From Alphaproteobacteria bacterium AO1-B (GTDB lineage: Bacteria; Pseudomonadota; Alphaproteobacteria; Rhizobiales; Stappiaceae): a stretch of 64,000 bases of DNA. A program made the position numbers and the translations under genes. The stretch spans positions 186,001 through 250,000 of the forward strand of contig MLAX01000004.1 of NCBI GenBank assembly GCA_001890945.1, given 5' to 3'. A model generated the notes under the pieces. The model was not told the origin of the DNA. It searched no databases and worked only from the letters and a program-made list of their open reading frames with translations. Below are positions 15,607-25,250 of this stretch, in pieces (positions within the stretch are counted from its first letter, which is position 1; each line of letters opens with the position of its first letter).

Positions 15607-17322
15607 CTAGTCCTTCCAGGGGATCGTTCCAGAGGGCACGCGTTTTGCCAGACCATTCATGCCGAGCATGACCAGTATTGTTGCCAGAACAACCACCACA
15701 GACATGGAAGCTGCGAGCGTTGTGTAACCACCATCTTCGTAATTGAAAATGGTGGTTCCGATTGTCTCGTTTCCCGTGGACCACAGAAGTGCCGAGACAG
15801 TGACCTCGTTGTAGGCAGTGAGGAACACGAGAATGGCGCCGGAAGCTGCAGACGGCGCAACAAGCGGCGCAAATACCCGCCGGACGCGCCGAAAAAATCC
15901 CGCGCCGGATACACGGGCGGCGTCTTCCAGTGATCTGTCCATCTGCAGAAAGGCAGCTGCAACGGGTTTTAATCCGACCGCGAGAAAAGCGGAGATATAA
16001 GCAATCAAAATGATCCAAAGCGTGTTGTAGAGGGAGATGTTCAAGAACGGTAGCGGATGGATGAACGCCAGAATAAAGGCGATGGATAGGACCAGACCGG
16101 GCACGGCAAAAGCAATCTCTGCCTGTGCGGCCGTTGCGGTCCCCGCAAGGCGACAAATTTTATGCCGGTGACTTAGGAAGTACCCCAAGAAGATGCTGAT
16201 GACCGCGATGACGCCCGCTGCAATGGCAGCAATCAGCGTCGAATTCGCAAAGGCTCTTAGCGTCACAGACTGGCGCCAGAGAACTTCTGCGAAATTGTCC
16301 AGATTCACGGTGCTTGCTGAAAGCGGGAGCCCGTATGTCTTCACCAAGGAAGTCGCCAGAAGCGATGCAGCGGGAAGCAACAGAACCAGGCCAACAAAAC
16401 TCCAAAGACCTGCTTCTACCCATTTGCGTTTTGACCCAAGCGAGATTGCCAGCGGGTCCTGCGGCAGGCCAATGAGGCTGGCGCGCATACGTCGTTGCAA
16501 CACCCCCTGTATGAGGAGGGCTACAAGAGCGACCAGCGCCAGGATGACCGAAATGATTGCGACATTCGGGAGGACATCCGGCCCGAAACTCGCCAGTCTT
16601 CGCCAAATCAGAACCGGCAGTGTCGTGTAGCGTGCCGGAACGCCGATCAGCGCGTTGATGCCGAAGTTTCCAAGCGCTGCGATAAATGCAAGAGCGAAGC
16701 CGGCGAGCAAAGCTGGCGCGAGGAGTGGCAGCGTAATTCTTGTCAAAAGACGGAATGCCCCTGCGCCGGACACGCGCGCAGCATCAGACAATTCCCTCGG
16801 AAAGGATCGGAGCGCTGCTCGAACCAGCAGGAAGACCAAGGGGCTGTGCTGGAGTGTCAGAAGAAGAACAAGACCCTCGCGTGAATAAAGCGGATGCGTC
16901 GACCCGATTTCGGGTGCCAGCCCAATCCATCGAAGCACCGGACTTGCCGGCCCCAGTGCCTGGATCCAGGCAATTGCCGTGACATGCGGCGGGATCATCA
17001 TCGGTAGGAGGATCAAAAAGACGAGCAGTCCCTTGGCGCGAACATCTGTCAGTCCGACAATCAGGGCCAGAACTGTTCCCAAGACTGTTGCCGCGAGCGC
17101 CGACAAAAGGCTGCTTTCCATGGAGTGCCAGAGCGCCCTTTGAACAGACCGGCTGGATAAGGTTTCTGCCAGCGGCGCCAAAGCAAGCGCGCCGTCCTGT
17201 GTCAATCCGATCTTGAACAAGAGGAGGAGCGGCAACCCGCACAGGAGCGTCGCGCAGAGAACCAAAATGGCGAGAGAGATCCTCTCGCCATTGAGGAGTT
17301 TTGATTTCTGGGCTTGCGCCAT
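15607..17322 (-). CDS. Two-domain ABC transporter permease (FbpB/ThiP-like)
   Basis: A 571-residue inner-membrane permease made of two fused BPD_transp_1 halves. Each half carries an EAA-like loop for the ATPase: DAARVSGAGAFRLLTRITLP in the first and DAARVSGAGFFRRVRRVFAP in the second. About twelve hydrophobic segments are visible, for example GLLVFLILLPMMIPPHV and AILVFLTAYNEVTVSALLW. I chose ATG 17322 over the TTG one codon upstream. It follows the binding-protein gene by 6 bp, so the two are co-transcribed. Fused two-domain permeases of this kind serve Fe3+, thiamine and aminoethylphosphonate importers. Confidence 0.9.
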   Translation of the reverse strand: MAQAQKSKLLNGERISLAILVLCATLLCGLPLLLLFKIGLTQDGALALAPLAETLSSRSVQRALWHSMESSLLSALAATVLGTVLALIVGLTDVRAKGLLVFLILLPMMIPPHVTAIAWIQALGPASPVLRWIGLAPEIGSTHPLYSREGLVLLLTLQHSPLVFLLVRAALRSFPRELSDAARVSGAGAFRLLTRITLPLLAPALLAGFALAFIAALGNFGINALIGVPARYTTLPVLIWRRLASFGPDVLPNVAIISVILALVALVALLIQGVLQRRMRASLIGLPQDPLAISLGSKRKWVEAGLWSFVGLVLLLPAASLLATSLVKTYGLPLSASTVNLDNFAEVLWRQSVTLRAFANSTLIAAIAAGVIAVISIFLGYFLSHRHKICRLAGTATAAQAEIAFAVPGLVLSIAFILAFIHPLPFLNISLYNTLWIILIAYISAFLAVGLKPVAAAFLQMDRSLEDAARVSGAGFFRRVRRVFAPLVAPSAASGAILVFLTAYNEVTVSALLWSTGNETIGTTIFNYEDGGYTTLAASMSVVVVLATILVMLGMNGLAKRVPSGTIPWKD

Positions 17323-17328
17323 CAAGTC

Positions 17329-18309
17329 TTAGCCACCGAAGATCTCGGTGAACTTGATCTTGTTGGCTTGATCCCGCTCGAGGGCCTTTGCTGGATCGAA
17401 GTCCATCAGCTTGATCTGGTCACGAGCCGGGAAGCCTTCCGGTGCTGCAACAGCCGGGTGGGCTGGCAGATATCCTTGAGACGACGCCAATTTCTGGCCT
17501 TCTTCGGAAAGAAGAAAATCAACAAAAGCCTTGGCAGCAACCGGGTTCTGGGCGGTGGACAGGATCGCAACCGGTTCGGTGACAGCAGAAACACCTTCTT
17601 CCGGGAACACGAATTCGACCGGAGCGCCTTTCAGCTTTTCGCGGATCGGAAGAAAATCCACGACGAAACCATAGAGTTTTTCACCGCCGGCGATGGCCTT
17701 GTAGGTGCCACCGTTGCCACCTTTCGGATTGGCGCCCTGATCAGCAAGGCCTTCGTAAAAGGCCCAGCCGAGATCCGGGTTGGAGGTCAGAGCTGCCATG
17801 TGGATGGTGGCCGCACCGGAGGTCAGCGGAGACGGCATGGCCAATTTGTCTTTGGCCTCCGGCTTCAGGAGATCCTTGTAGGAGGACGGCTTCATCGGTG
17901 CATTGATGTTGTAGACGATGCCGCTAGTGATCAGCTTGGTGGAGAAGTAGGTTTTGTCATCATCCATCAGAGCCGGATCATAGGCGGACACATCAGCGCC
18001 TTCGTGGGCCATCAAACGGCCTTCCTGCTTCAGCCCTTCCATGGTGACCATGTCTGCAATCAAGAGAACGTCTGGCTTCGGCGCGCCTGCTTCAAATTCC
18101 GTGCGCAGCTTGGCCATCATTTTTGTGGTGCCGTCGCGCACCCATTCGACTTCAACGCCCGGGTGTCTTGCGGTGAACGCGTCGACCGTTGCCTGGGCGT
18201 CCTGGTTCGGCTGGGAGGTATAAAGAACCAGTTTGCCGGAAACGTCGCCGGCAAATGCGGATGCGGTTGCACCGGCAAGAATGCCGGCAGCCATCAGGAA
18301 CTTTTTCAT
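17329..18309 (-). CDS. Extracellular solute-binding protein of the Fe3+/phosphonate group
   Basis: A 326-residue periplasmic binding protein with signal peptide MKKFLMAAGILAGATASAFA and mature start GDVSGKLVLYTSQPN, the typical opening of FbpA/AfuA-like proteins. Later segments (FEAGAPKPDVLLIADM, AMPSPLTSGAATIHMAAL, ILSTAQNPVAAKAFVDFLLSEEGQKL) also fit that cluster. The adjacent tyrosine pair that binds Fe3+ in FbpA is not seen, so the ligand may be an organic anion or phosphonate rather than iron. It leads an operon with the permease and GNAT. The 241 bp upstream should hold its promoter and that of the divergent gnd. Confidence 0.88.
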   Translation of the reverse strand: MKKFLMAAGILAGATASAFAGDVSGKLVLYTSQPNQDAQATVDAFTARHPGVEVEWVRDGTTKMMAKLRTEFEAGAPKPDVLLIADMVTMEGLKQEGRLMAHEGADVSAYDPALMDDDKTYFSTKLITSGIVYNINAPMKPSSYKDLLKPEAKDKLAMPSPLTSGAATIHMAALTSNPDLGWAFYEGLADQGANPKGGNGGTYKAIAGGEKLYGFVVDFLPIREKLKGAPVEFVFPEEGVSAVTEPVAILSTAQNPVAAKAFVDFLLSEEGQKLASSQGYLPAHPAVAAPEGFPARDQIKLMDFDPAKALERDQANKIKFTEIFGG

Positions 18310-18550
18310 GTCACGGATCCTTTGCGAAAGGCCACTGGTGGTTAACAGATGGCCTTGGCTATCAGGCTTGTGTGACAGATTTTTTTGGCTGTTAGGTAAA
18401 ATTACGTGATTGGGGCTTCCGTCCTATTGGCGGAAGATTCAGAAAACACGCTGCCCCTTCACTGACGATGACACCAGGCAATTGCCGATTGTCATGAGGT
18501 CGGCTATCACCACGTCAAATCGATTTAAAGAAAACTTACGGGCACAATGC

Positions 18551-19975
18551 ATGACAACTGACGGCGCTAAAGCGGAAATCGGCCTGATCGGCCTTGGAAC
18601 GATGGGCGGAAATCTGGCGCTCAATATCGCTGAAAACGGTTTTCGGATTGCCGTGTTTAACCGGACATCGGAAAAAACCGATCAGTTCATGGAAAAGTCG
18701 GGTCCGCTGGCTGGGAAACTCGTGCCAAGCAAGGCCCTTGAGGACTTCGTTGCGTCGATCGCTTCACCGCGCGCAATCATTTTGATGGTGCCGGCCGGGG
18801 AGGCCGTTGACGCGCAGATCGCGGCTCTTCGTCCGCTTCTGGATGCGGATGATCTCATCATCGATGCGGGCAACGCCAACTACCACGACACCAATCGGCG
18901 GGCGGAAGAAGCCGATGAAAAGGGGCCGCGGTTCATGGGCATCGGAGTGTCTGGCGGTGAGGAAGGGGCCCGGTTTGGTCCGTCCATTATGGGTGGGGGC
19001 GACAAATCCGCCTGGGACCGCGTGGGGCATATTCTGGAGGCGATCTCGGCCAAGTATGAGGACGAGCCGTGTGCCGCATTCCTTGGCGCTGCCGGTGCCG
19101 GTCACCTGGTCAAGACGGTGCACAATGGCATTGAATATGCCGACATGCAGATGATCGCCGAGGTCTATGGTGTGATGCGTGATGGCTTCGGTATGAGCGC
19201 AGCCGAAGTTGGTGAGGTTCTTGAACGCTGGAATGGCGGGATACTGCAGTCGTACCTGATCGAAATCTCAGGGAAGGTCGCCAAGACGGCAGATCCGGAA
19301 ACCGGCAAGCCGATGCTGGATATCATTCTGGACACCGCGGGTCAGAAGGGCACGGGCCGCTGGACAGCGATCGAGGCGTTGATGCTTGGCACGCCTGCCA
19401 GTGCAATCGAGGCTGCCGTTGCCGCGCGCAATATGTCCGCGAGACTTGAAGAGCGTGATAAGGGCGAACAGGTGTTCGGCGCTGCGCCTCAGCGTATGGA
19501 CAAGGACCTCATCGGAATTGACGCTCTGGAGGCTGCGCTCGTTGCCGGAAAGATCATCTGTTACGCGCAGGGTTTCGGTCTCATTCTCGAAGCCGCGAAA
19601 CAGTATGGCTGGGACATGCCACTGCCGGAGATCGCGAAGATTTGGCGCAACGGCTGTATCATTCGCTCTGCCATGTTGAACGACATGTCGTCCGCACTGT
19701 CGGATGATGCAAACCGCAATCTCATGCTGGCCCCGTTCTTCACCGAAAAATTGAAAGAAACCGAAAGGAAGCTGCGCCAGGTCGTGGCACAGGCCACGCT
19801 TCACGGTCTGCCGGTTCCGGCCTTATCGGCAGCGCTGTCGTATTTCGACATAATGCGGACCCAGCGTTCAACCGCGAACATGCTTCAAGGTCAGCGTGAC
19901 TTCTTTGGAGCACATGGATTTGCGCGTACGGATAAGGAGGGCGGTGGCTACCACGGTCCCTGGGCGATGGGTTAA
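18551..19975 (+). CDS. gnd: 6-phosphogluconate dehydrogenase, decarboxylating
   Basis: A 474-residue oxidative pentose phosphate enzyme converting 6-phosphogluconate to ribulose 5-phosphate, CO2 and NADPH. The Rossmann start is IGLIGLGTMGGNLALNIAENG, the substrate-binding block is GVSGGEEGARFGPSIMGGG, and the catalytic Lys lies in GHLVKTVHNGIEYADMQMI. The C-terminal helical domain ends with TDKEGGGYHGPW. The open frame runs upstream to 18410, but the ATG at 18551 matches family N-termini and length. It is a single gene, followed by a hairpin at 20012-20033. Confidence 0.95.
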   Translation: MTTDGAKAEIGLIGLGTMGGNLALNIAENGFRIAVFNRTSEKTDQFMEKSGPLAGKLVPSKALEDFVASIASPRAIILMVPAGEAVDAQIAALRPLLDADDLIIDAGNANYHDTNRRAEEADEKGPRFMGIGVSGGEEGARFGPSIMGGGDKSAWDRVGHILEAISAKYEDEPCAAFLGAAGAGHLVKTVHNGIEYADMQMIAEVYGVMRDGFGMSAAEVGEVLERWNGGILQSYLIEISGKVAKTADPETGKPMLDIILDTAGQKGTGRWTAIEALMLGTPASAIEAAVAARNMSARLEERDKGEQVFGAAPQRMDKDLIGIDALEAALVAGKIICYAQGFGLILEAAKQYGWDMPLPEIAKIWRNGCIIRSAMLNDMSSALSDDANRNLMLAPFFTEKLKETERKLRQVVAQATLHGLPVPALSAALSYFDIMRTQRSTANMLQGQRDFFGAHGFARTDKEGGGYHGPWAMG

Positions 19976-20011
19976 GGGCAGATCATAGAGCCAGACCCGG
20001 CGGGGCAGTTT

Positions 20012-20033
20012 GAGCGCGCCGAGTGGCGCGCTC
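20012..20033. terminator. Hairpin between convergent gnd and SDR genes
   Basis: GAGCGCGCC and GGCGCGCTC form a perfect 9-bp GC-rich stem with a 4-nt loop, followed on the plus strand by GAGAATTTTCC. It lies in the 75-bp gap between two convergent genes. The U tract is short on both sides, so this is a plausible but not strong intrinsic terminator. Confidence 0.6.
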
Positions 20034-20050
20034 GAGAATTTTCCGTCTTG

Positions 20051-20791
20051 TTAGCCGGGCAGATATGTCTGACCAACAAACTGTGCCGTTGCATCGGGCG
20101 CTGCGAGGAATTGCTCATACAATTGCGTCGATGTAGGGTCTGGGAAGACATTCTCTTCTCCATTATCCAAGGCATCAAGGATCTGCCGGACGACCTCCTG
20201 AGGCGAGGTTTTGTCGGTTTCAAACTTCTCCGCCATGTCGGTATCCACCGGCCCAGGGTAGACGCCGACGACTTGCGTTCCTTGTGCTGCGAGCTCCGCT
20301 CGAAGGCCCTGCGTCAGCGAATGTACGGCCGCTTTCGAGGCGCTATAGGTCCCCAAGACTGGGAAATTCACGTGCGAGGCGATCGATCCGAGGTTGATGA
20401 TCGCGCCCCCGCCGTTTGCCTTCAGGATCGAAGCAAAGGCTTGGGACACATTCAAGGTTCCGAAATAGTTGGTCTCCATTTCGGACCGCCCACGATCTGC
20501 TGCATCAGGGTTTGTGAAGCTTGAGAAGCCAGCCGTTCCCGCATTGTTGATCACAAGCGCCACATCCTTGTGAGTGGCCGCTGCCGAAATGTCTTCCGAT
20601 TTAGTCACGTCGAGCTTGACTGGAACCACCTTGCCATTGCTCTCCGCAACTAAATCATTCAGTGTTTCTGGTTGGCGTGCGGCTGCGTAGACTTTTGCGG
20701 CACCGCGTTCCAGAAGCGCAGTGACAAACGCCCGTCCTATGCCCCGGTTCGCGCCCGTGACCAAGACGGCCTTTCCTTGAATTTTCGACAT
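20051..20791 (-). CDS. Short-chain dehydrogenase/reductase
   Basis: A 246-residue classical SDR. The cofactor motif TGANRGIGRAF is at about residues 12-22, NNAG at about 84, and the catalytic Ser...Tyr-x-x-x-Lys is present as NLGSIASH and YSASKAAV. The segment after the first strand (AARQPETL) suggests NADP(H) preference. The start at 20791 has AGAGAGGA upstream; the longer open frame to 20869 runs through the operator region. It is divergent from the TetR gene at 20925, with two matched palindromes between them, so it is very probably the TetR target. Confidence 0.92.
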   Translation of the reverse strand: MSKIQGKAVLVTGANRGIGRAFVTALLERGAAKVYAAARQPETLNDLVAESNGKVVPVKLDVTKSEDISAAATHKDVALVINNAGTAGFSSFTNPDAADRGRSEMETNYFGTLNVSQAFASILKANGGGAIINLGSIASHVNFPVLGTYSASKAAVHSLTQGLRAELAAQGTQVVGVYPGPVDTDMAEKFETDKTSPQEVVRQILDALDNGEENVFPDPTSTQLYEQFLAAPDATAQFVGQTYLPG

Positions 20792-20823
20792 TTGCAGACG
20801 TCCTCTCTGGTGGTAGATCAAAT

Positions 20824-20895
20824 AAAATACGATACGGTATTTTAATAAGTGCTTGAAAGCGAGTTTCAAGACAATAAAATACGAATTGGTATTTT
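20824..20895. promoter_or_regulatory. Twin TetR operators between SDR and TetR genes
   Basis: Two copies of AAAATAC-N6-GTATTTT occur at 20824-20843 and 20876-20895, each extended by one more matching base pair (T...A). Their spacers differ (GATACG and GAATTG) while the arms are identical, the mark of a selected protein-binding site. Centre-to-centre distance is 52 bp, close to five helical turns, so dimers would sit on the same face. Both lie in the divergent SDR/TetR promoter region. Confidence 0.82.
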
Positions 20896-20924
20896 AATTT
20901 GCGATCAAGCAGGGCAACCAACAC

Positions 20925-21545
20925 ATGCCGAGAGGCCGGCCGAGAAAAATTGATCCGAAGGATGCGCTTAAAACCGCTATGCACACTTTGTGGGAGCGGG
21001 GCTATGATCGCACGTCAATGGCGGATCTTGTGTCCGCTACGGGAATGGCCAAGCCGGGCCTTTATGCCAACCTTGGTGACAAGGACGAGATTTTCCAAAA
21101 GGCTTTGCGGCTCTACCAGGAAGAGATTGGTGCGCCTCTTGTCAACGATCTTGTGAACTCACCTGAACCTCTGAAACAGAGCTTGCGAACCGCGTTGAGG
21201 GGCGTGCTGCACGCGAAAGAAGGGAGCGGACTGCCCGAGGGCTGTTTCATCGTCAACAACAGTTTCGCCTGTTCGGCCCAAAACCAGCAATTGAAACAGG
21301 CGCTGCAAGACCTCAATTTTGAGCGGCGGGACGCCTTTCTTCTCCGCTTAAGGCGGGCGGAGACCAAAGGCGAGTTGCCGGACAGCACCGATATCAATGC
21401 ACTTGCAGATTTCTTCGCGGGACAAGCGGCTGCCATTTCGTCCATGGCCCAAACAGGGCTTTCGCTGACTGAGTTGGACAAGATGATCGAGGTCAGTTTG
21501 TCGGTGCTGCCAGAAGACCCTCCGCGTGGGGGCGCTCAAGGATAA
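20925..21545 (+). CDS. TetR/AcrR family transcriptional regulator
   Basis: A 206-residue regulator beginning MPRGRPRKIDPKDA, with the HTH at about residues 27-52 (TSMADLVSATGMAKPGLYANLGDKDE in parts) and a helical ligand domain containing GCFIVNNSFACSAQN, as in the YxaF/LmrA-like TetR_C branch. It is divergent from the SDR gene, and the pair of identical palindromes between them makes autoregulation and SDR repression the simplest model. It is related to the TetR at 403 in both the HTH and the G-C-F-x-x-N segment. Confidence 0.93.
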   Translation: MPRGRPRKIDPKDALKTAMHTLWERGYDRTSMADLVSATGMAKPGLYANLGDKDEIFQKALRLYQEEIGAPLVNDLVNSPEPLKQSLRTALRGVLHAKEGSGLPEGCFIVNNSFACSAQNQQLKQALQDLNFERRDAFLLRLRRAETKGELPDSTDINALADFFAGQAAAISSMAQTGLSLTELDKMIEVSLSVLPEDPPRGGAQG

Positions 21546-21654
21546 AATCCATGCTCCGGAGACTTCTCAGTTGAAAGCAATATCTGTTTGATCTGTAATT
21601 GCTGTTCACATTCAGATCCCCCGGCGGGGGGCTGCAAGACAAGCGGTCTCCAAA

Positions 21655-24321
21655 GTGGCAACAGAAACCCCGAAAGTGGCGGTCCGGCCGACCATTAGAA
21701 ATGTCCGGCGTGTTTTAGCCGGCTGTGTGGTTGGCCTGTTGGTGTTAACCGCCCTTGCCGCCTCGGCTCTGACCCTTGGAATTTTCGAGCCACTCCGGCA
21801 AACCATCGCGAGCCGCATTCTGACGATGCAGCTCAATCGGTCGGCAGAGGTGCAAGGACCTGTCCGGATCGAATTCGGGTCTCAGATCGTTGTGCGGATG
21901 GAGGATGCGGTCGTCGAGCGGTACAGCCAGCCAAAAGGCGCCACCGGAAGGTTTTTTGATTATGTCCGGTTTGATGCACCTTACAGGCTTCTTCTAGGTG
22001 ACTTATCCGGTATCTCAAATTTTGAAATGGCTGGTGCTGACATTGAATTGCTGGCGTCTCCGGGGGAGACCACTGACGAGGAACTGTCCTACTACCGGCT
22101 GCCTTCCGAACTTATCAATCTGCCGGTGTTTGAAGCACTGAAACTGACCGACGTTACCTTGCATTATTTGGGCGTCCAAAGTGGATGGAATGAGCGAGTA
22201 AATATCCGTTCGCTCACCATTACTCCATCAGACAAAGCAGATACGCTCGATATTGAACTGGATGCCGACTTGAACGGAACTCCGCTTCAAATATCGGGTG
22301 AAATTGCCCGGCCACAGCAAAACGGGCCACTGCAAAATGGCGCATTTGAAATTGCGCTGGCGTTTCCCGGCATAAACTCCAAAATTTCCGGCAGGATCAA
22401 CACCTCGACAGCCTACGCCGGTGTAGAGGGGGAGTTGGAATTGTCTTCAGGCTCGCTGGCTCAGGCATTGGCCTCTGGCGGATTGACCAGTGAAGTCGAT
22501 GGCCAAGTCGATGCGTCTTGGAAGTTCTCCGGAACACTCGAGTCGTTGTTGATTTCAAACATTGAGATCAACTTCACCAGCCGGCATTCCGACAAAGTGA
22601 CGATTACAGGTTCGGTTGAAAACGCCAGCCTGGATCCGTCTTTGGACCTTTCGTTCAACGCGCTTTTAGCGCCATTCGCGTCAGCTGAAAGCGAATTGGC
22701 AATTGAAATTTTGGCGCTGGCCGGCGAAATCTACGGCCCATTGAATGATCTGGCGATCCGCAATGCCCAGGTCAAAACCAACGCCGCCATCTTGGATATT
22801 GAGACCATCGGCCCAATCTCCGTCGGCCATATCGTTAAGTCGGAAGACGGCCGGGTAGGGTTGCAAGAGCTGACTATCAACAATGGGACCGATGGCGGTC
22901 CAAACCTCACACTGGCTGGTCAGATAGATGATGTGATCGCATTGGACGGGATAACGCTTGCCGGACGTTTTGAATATCCGATGTCCTTCTTTCTCAACTC
23001 GAACAGAGAACCACAACCGGATCTTGGAACGCTGGTCGGGCAGATTGAACTCAGCGATTCCGATAGCTGGTTTGCTCTCAACACCTTCAAGGGGGCGGTG
23101 GAAGGCACCGATCTGCTGGATTTCAGTTTTGACCTGACCGTGCCTGAGTTGCGCCGCGTTGATGAGCTTAACTTCACAACCGAATTTGCAATTCCGGACC
23201 CTGCAGCAGTCGTAGAGCTGGTTTCGGGGGCGGCTTCAGAACCATTGCCAGATATCACTTTCACAGGTCAAAGCAGCCTGCAAGCTGGCGAACTCGGGAT
23301 TTCCGGAGAGTTTGTTTCCGGCAGCAGCGCTATCTCGGCCGATCTGAATGTTGGTCCAAAGCCCGAGACTTCTACCTGGCTCTTGAGCGGTGATATTCGC
23401 TCTGAAGCTTTGAACCTCTCGGAGTTATCAGGTCTCGCGCAGCTTGCCGAGCTTGGGTTTAAAGGACCGGAGACGGGACTTGAGATTACTGACAGTGACG
23501 CATCCCAGTTTGCGGCCAGCATTCACATCGCAGCGAAAAGCCTGGTCGCAGGCAAAAAGAAAGCAGGTGACATCTCGGCACATGTTCAATTCGAAGACGA
23601 GGTTTTGAGCATTGAAGAGTTGGCATTGGCATATATTGGCGGACGGGTGAGCGGTGATTTCGGTTTGAACTTCAAAACAGAACCGCCGGTGGCTGCGATC
23701 AAGGGGCGGATGGAAAAGTTTCCGCTGAAAAGCCTGATGAATGAGCTTGGCCTCACGGCTCCGATCAGCAGCACTGTCTACGCCAGTCTCGATCTCCACG
23801 GAGAGACCGGCTCTCTTGATGCTTTTTTGGATACGTTGAACGGCAAAGTGACAACATCCTTTTGGGGAGGACGTTTTCCGGACCGGCTGATCGAGTTAAG
23901 CGGTTTGAGTGTTTTCACCTGGCTGATGTCCAGCAACTCAGAACAGGGTGCCAAGCTGGTCTGTGCGGTTCTGCCACTCCGGTTCAAATCCGGTAACGCG
24001 TCAGGCAATTCCCTGGTTGTTGAAACCGAAAATGTTCAGATTGTCGGAGGCGGCTCAGTCAACTTTACAAACGGCAATCTGGACTTGGCCTTTTTGCCGC
24101 GCGCTAAGAAAAAGCAACTTGTTGAGATTGTGTCTCCATTTGAGATCAAGGGGAACCTCTCGGACCCGGAACTAATTGTGAAAGACGGTGGAGCCGGCCG
24201 AGCCATGGGAGAGGTCTTGTCACTCCCTATCAATGTCCTCGGTCACATCTTTTCCGGATCAGGCGCCATCGACAAAGACGCCCGCCCGTGCGTCATTCCC
24301 AAAAATACAGGTCCAAAATAG
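21655..24321 (+). CDS. AsmA-family envelope protein
   Basis: A large 888-residue protein with one N-terminal membrane anchor (VVGLLVLTALAASALTLGIF, about residues 25-45) and a long periplasmic body of repeated amphipathic strands. The C-terminus carries the AsmA_2 signature: LVCAVLPLRFKSG, then VQIVGGGSVNFTNGNLDLAF and FEIKGNLSDPEL. AsmA-like proteins are thought to form bridge-like structures that help lipid transport to, or assembly of, the outer membrane. The start is GTG at 21655. It is a single gene, 109 bp from the TetR gene. Confidence 0.88.
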   Translation: MATETPKVAVRPTIRNVRRVLAGCVVGLLVLTALAASALTLGIFEPLRQTIASRILTMQLNRSAEVQGPVRIEFGSQIVVRMEDAVVERYSQPKGATGRFFDYVRFDAPYRLLLGDLSGISNFEMAGADIELLASPGETTDEELSYYRLPSELINLPVFEALKLTDVTLHYLGVQSGWNERVNIRSLTITPSDKADTLDIELDADLNGTPLQISGEIARPQQNGPLQNGAFEIALAFPGINSKISGRINTSTAYAGVEGELELSSGSLAQALASGGLTSEVDGQVDASWKFSGTLESLLISNIEINFTSRHSDKVTITGSVENASLDPSLDLSFNALLAPFASAESELAIEILALAGEIYGPLNDLAIRNAQVKTNAAILDIETIGPISVGHIVKSEDGRVGLQELTINNGTDGGPNLTLAGQIDDVIALDGITLAGRFEYPMSFFLNSNREPQPDLGTLVGQIELSDSDSWFALNTFKGAVEGTDLLDFSFDLTVPELRRVDELNFTTEFAIPDPAAVVELVSGAASEPLPDITFTGQSSLQAGELGISGEFVSGSSAISADLNVGPKPETSTWLLSGDIRSEALNLSELSGLAQLAELGFKGPETGLEITDSDASQFAASIHIAAKSLVAGKKKAGDISAHVQFEDEVLSIEELALAYIGGRVSGDFGLNFKTEPPVAAIKGRMEKFPLKSLMNELGLTAPISSTVYASLDLHGETGSLDAFLDTLNGKVTTSFWGGRFPDRLIELSGLSVFTWLMSSNSEQGAKLVCAVLPLRFKSGNASGNSLVVETENVQIVGGGSVNFTNGNLDLAFLPRAKKKQLVEIVSPFEIKGNLSDPELIVKDGGAGRAMGEVLSLPINVLGHIFSGSGAIDKDARPCVIPKNTGPK

Positions 24322-24333
24322 AACGCCGACTGT

Positions 24334-25176
24334 CTATTGGGCGAGCCCTAGAGCTTCCATGTTGGCAATTGAGGCGGGTAGCCCGGAAACGTCCCGCAGT
24401 TCAACGATCAGCCGCGGGTCACTGTCCAGTTTTCCAAGTTCTGCAAACACGCTCGGCCAGTTGATAGTGCCTTCTCCTAACGTCCAGTGACGGTCCGCAT
24501 AGCCATCGGCATCCTGAAGATGAATGTGCCGTAGGTTGTTGCCCGCAGCCTTGATGAAATAGTCGACCGGCGGTGCGCCTGTGGACCCGTGGGCGTAGTG
24601 GGCATGACCTGTGTCGATGGATATCTTCACAGATTGCGAACCGAAACTCTCGGCAAGTTCAATGCGAGCGTAAGGGTCCTTGTCTTCAATGTTTTCAAGC
24701 ACCAGTTCGCAACCGATATCTTCTGCGCGCTTGACCGCTTCTCTCATCGTGAGGTGACAGAGTTCGATCTTTGTTGCCCGACCGGAATCGTAGTTGTCGA
24801 GATTGTTGTAATCCCAAGTCGAATAGGGGCTGTGCACGACCATGTGTGTGCCACCAATGGCTTCGCAAACCTCAAGCCCTTGCAACAGACGTTTCTTGAC
24901 GATCTCTCGTATGTCAGGGTCCTTTGCATCAACAGTAAAGCCCCAGAACGGGCCATGAATGCCAACCCGACCTTTATGTCCATCCAGCAGTTTCTTGGCG
25001 TGGTCCGCAACGGACGCCCAGTCTCCGTTTAGGACTTCCCCGGTTACAAAATCCTGTAGTTCCAGGTCCCGCTGTTTTTCAAGCATGAGATCCCGGTGGC
25101 GTTCGAAAGACGACAGCGACATGGCAGCGCCAAGGATAGGAAGACTGGACATATACGGCTCTGAAAAATTGAACAT
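24334..25176 (-). CDS. Sugar phosphate isomerase/epimerase (TIM barrel)
   Basis: A 280-residue AP_endonuc_2-like TIM barrel. Metal-ligand-bearing strands can be seen as VGIHGPFWGF, MVVHSP, LVLENIED, ISIDTGHAHY, IRHIHLQD-like (LRHIHLQDADG) and LIVELRD. This is the pattern of xylose-isomerase-like proteins that isomerise or epimerise sugars or inosose. The actual substrate is unknown. ATG 25176 is preferred over the TTG one codon upstream. It lies 75 bp after the hydroxyacid dehydrogenase gene on the same strand, so it may be the third gene of that operon. Confidence 0.88.
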   Translation of the reverse strand: MFNFSEPYMSSLPILGAAMSLSSFERHRDLMLEKQRDLELQDFVTGEVLNGDWASVADHAKKLLDGHKGRVGIHGPFWGFTVDAKDPDIREIVKKRLLQGLEVCEAIGGTHMVVHSPYSTWDYNNLDNYDSGRATKIELCHLTMREAVKRAEDIGCELVLENIEDKDPYARIELAESFGSQSVKISIDTGHAHYAHGSTGAPPVDYFIKAAGNNLRHIHLQDADGYADRHWTLGEGTINWPSVFAELGKLDSDPRLIVELRDVSGLPASIANMEALGLAQ

Positions 25177-25250
25177 CAATGTCCGCCTCTTAGGCGGTAA
25201 CCGGTGACAGTTTTGCGACGGCCGTTGAGGGTACTGGCGTGGGGCGCCCC

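Noticed and set aside
17329-18309. Specific assignment as an Fe3+-binding protein
   Set aside because: The adjacent tyrosine pair that coordinates iron in FbpA is not visible, so the ligand is left open.
17314-18345. Plus-strand open frame of 343 codons
   Set aside because: Antisense to the solute-binding protein gene, which has a signal peptide and family motifs.
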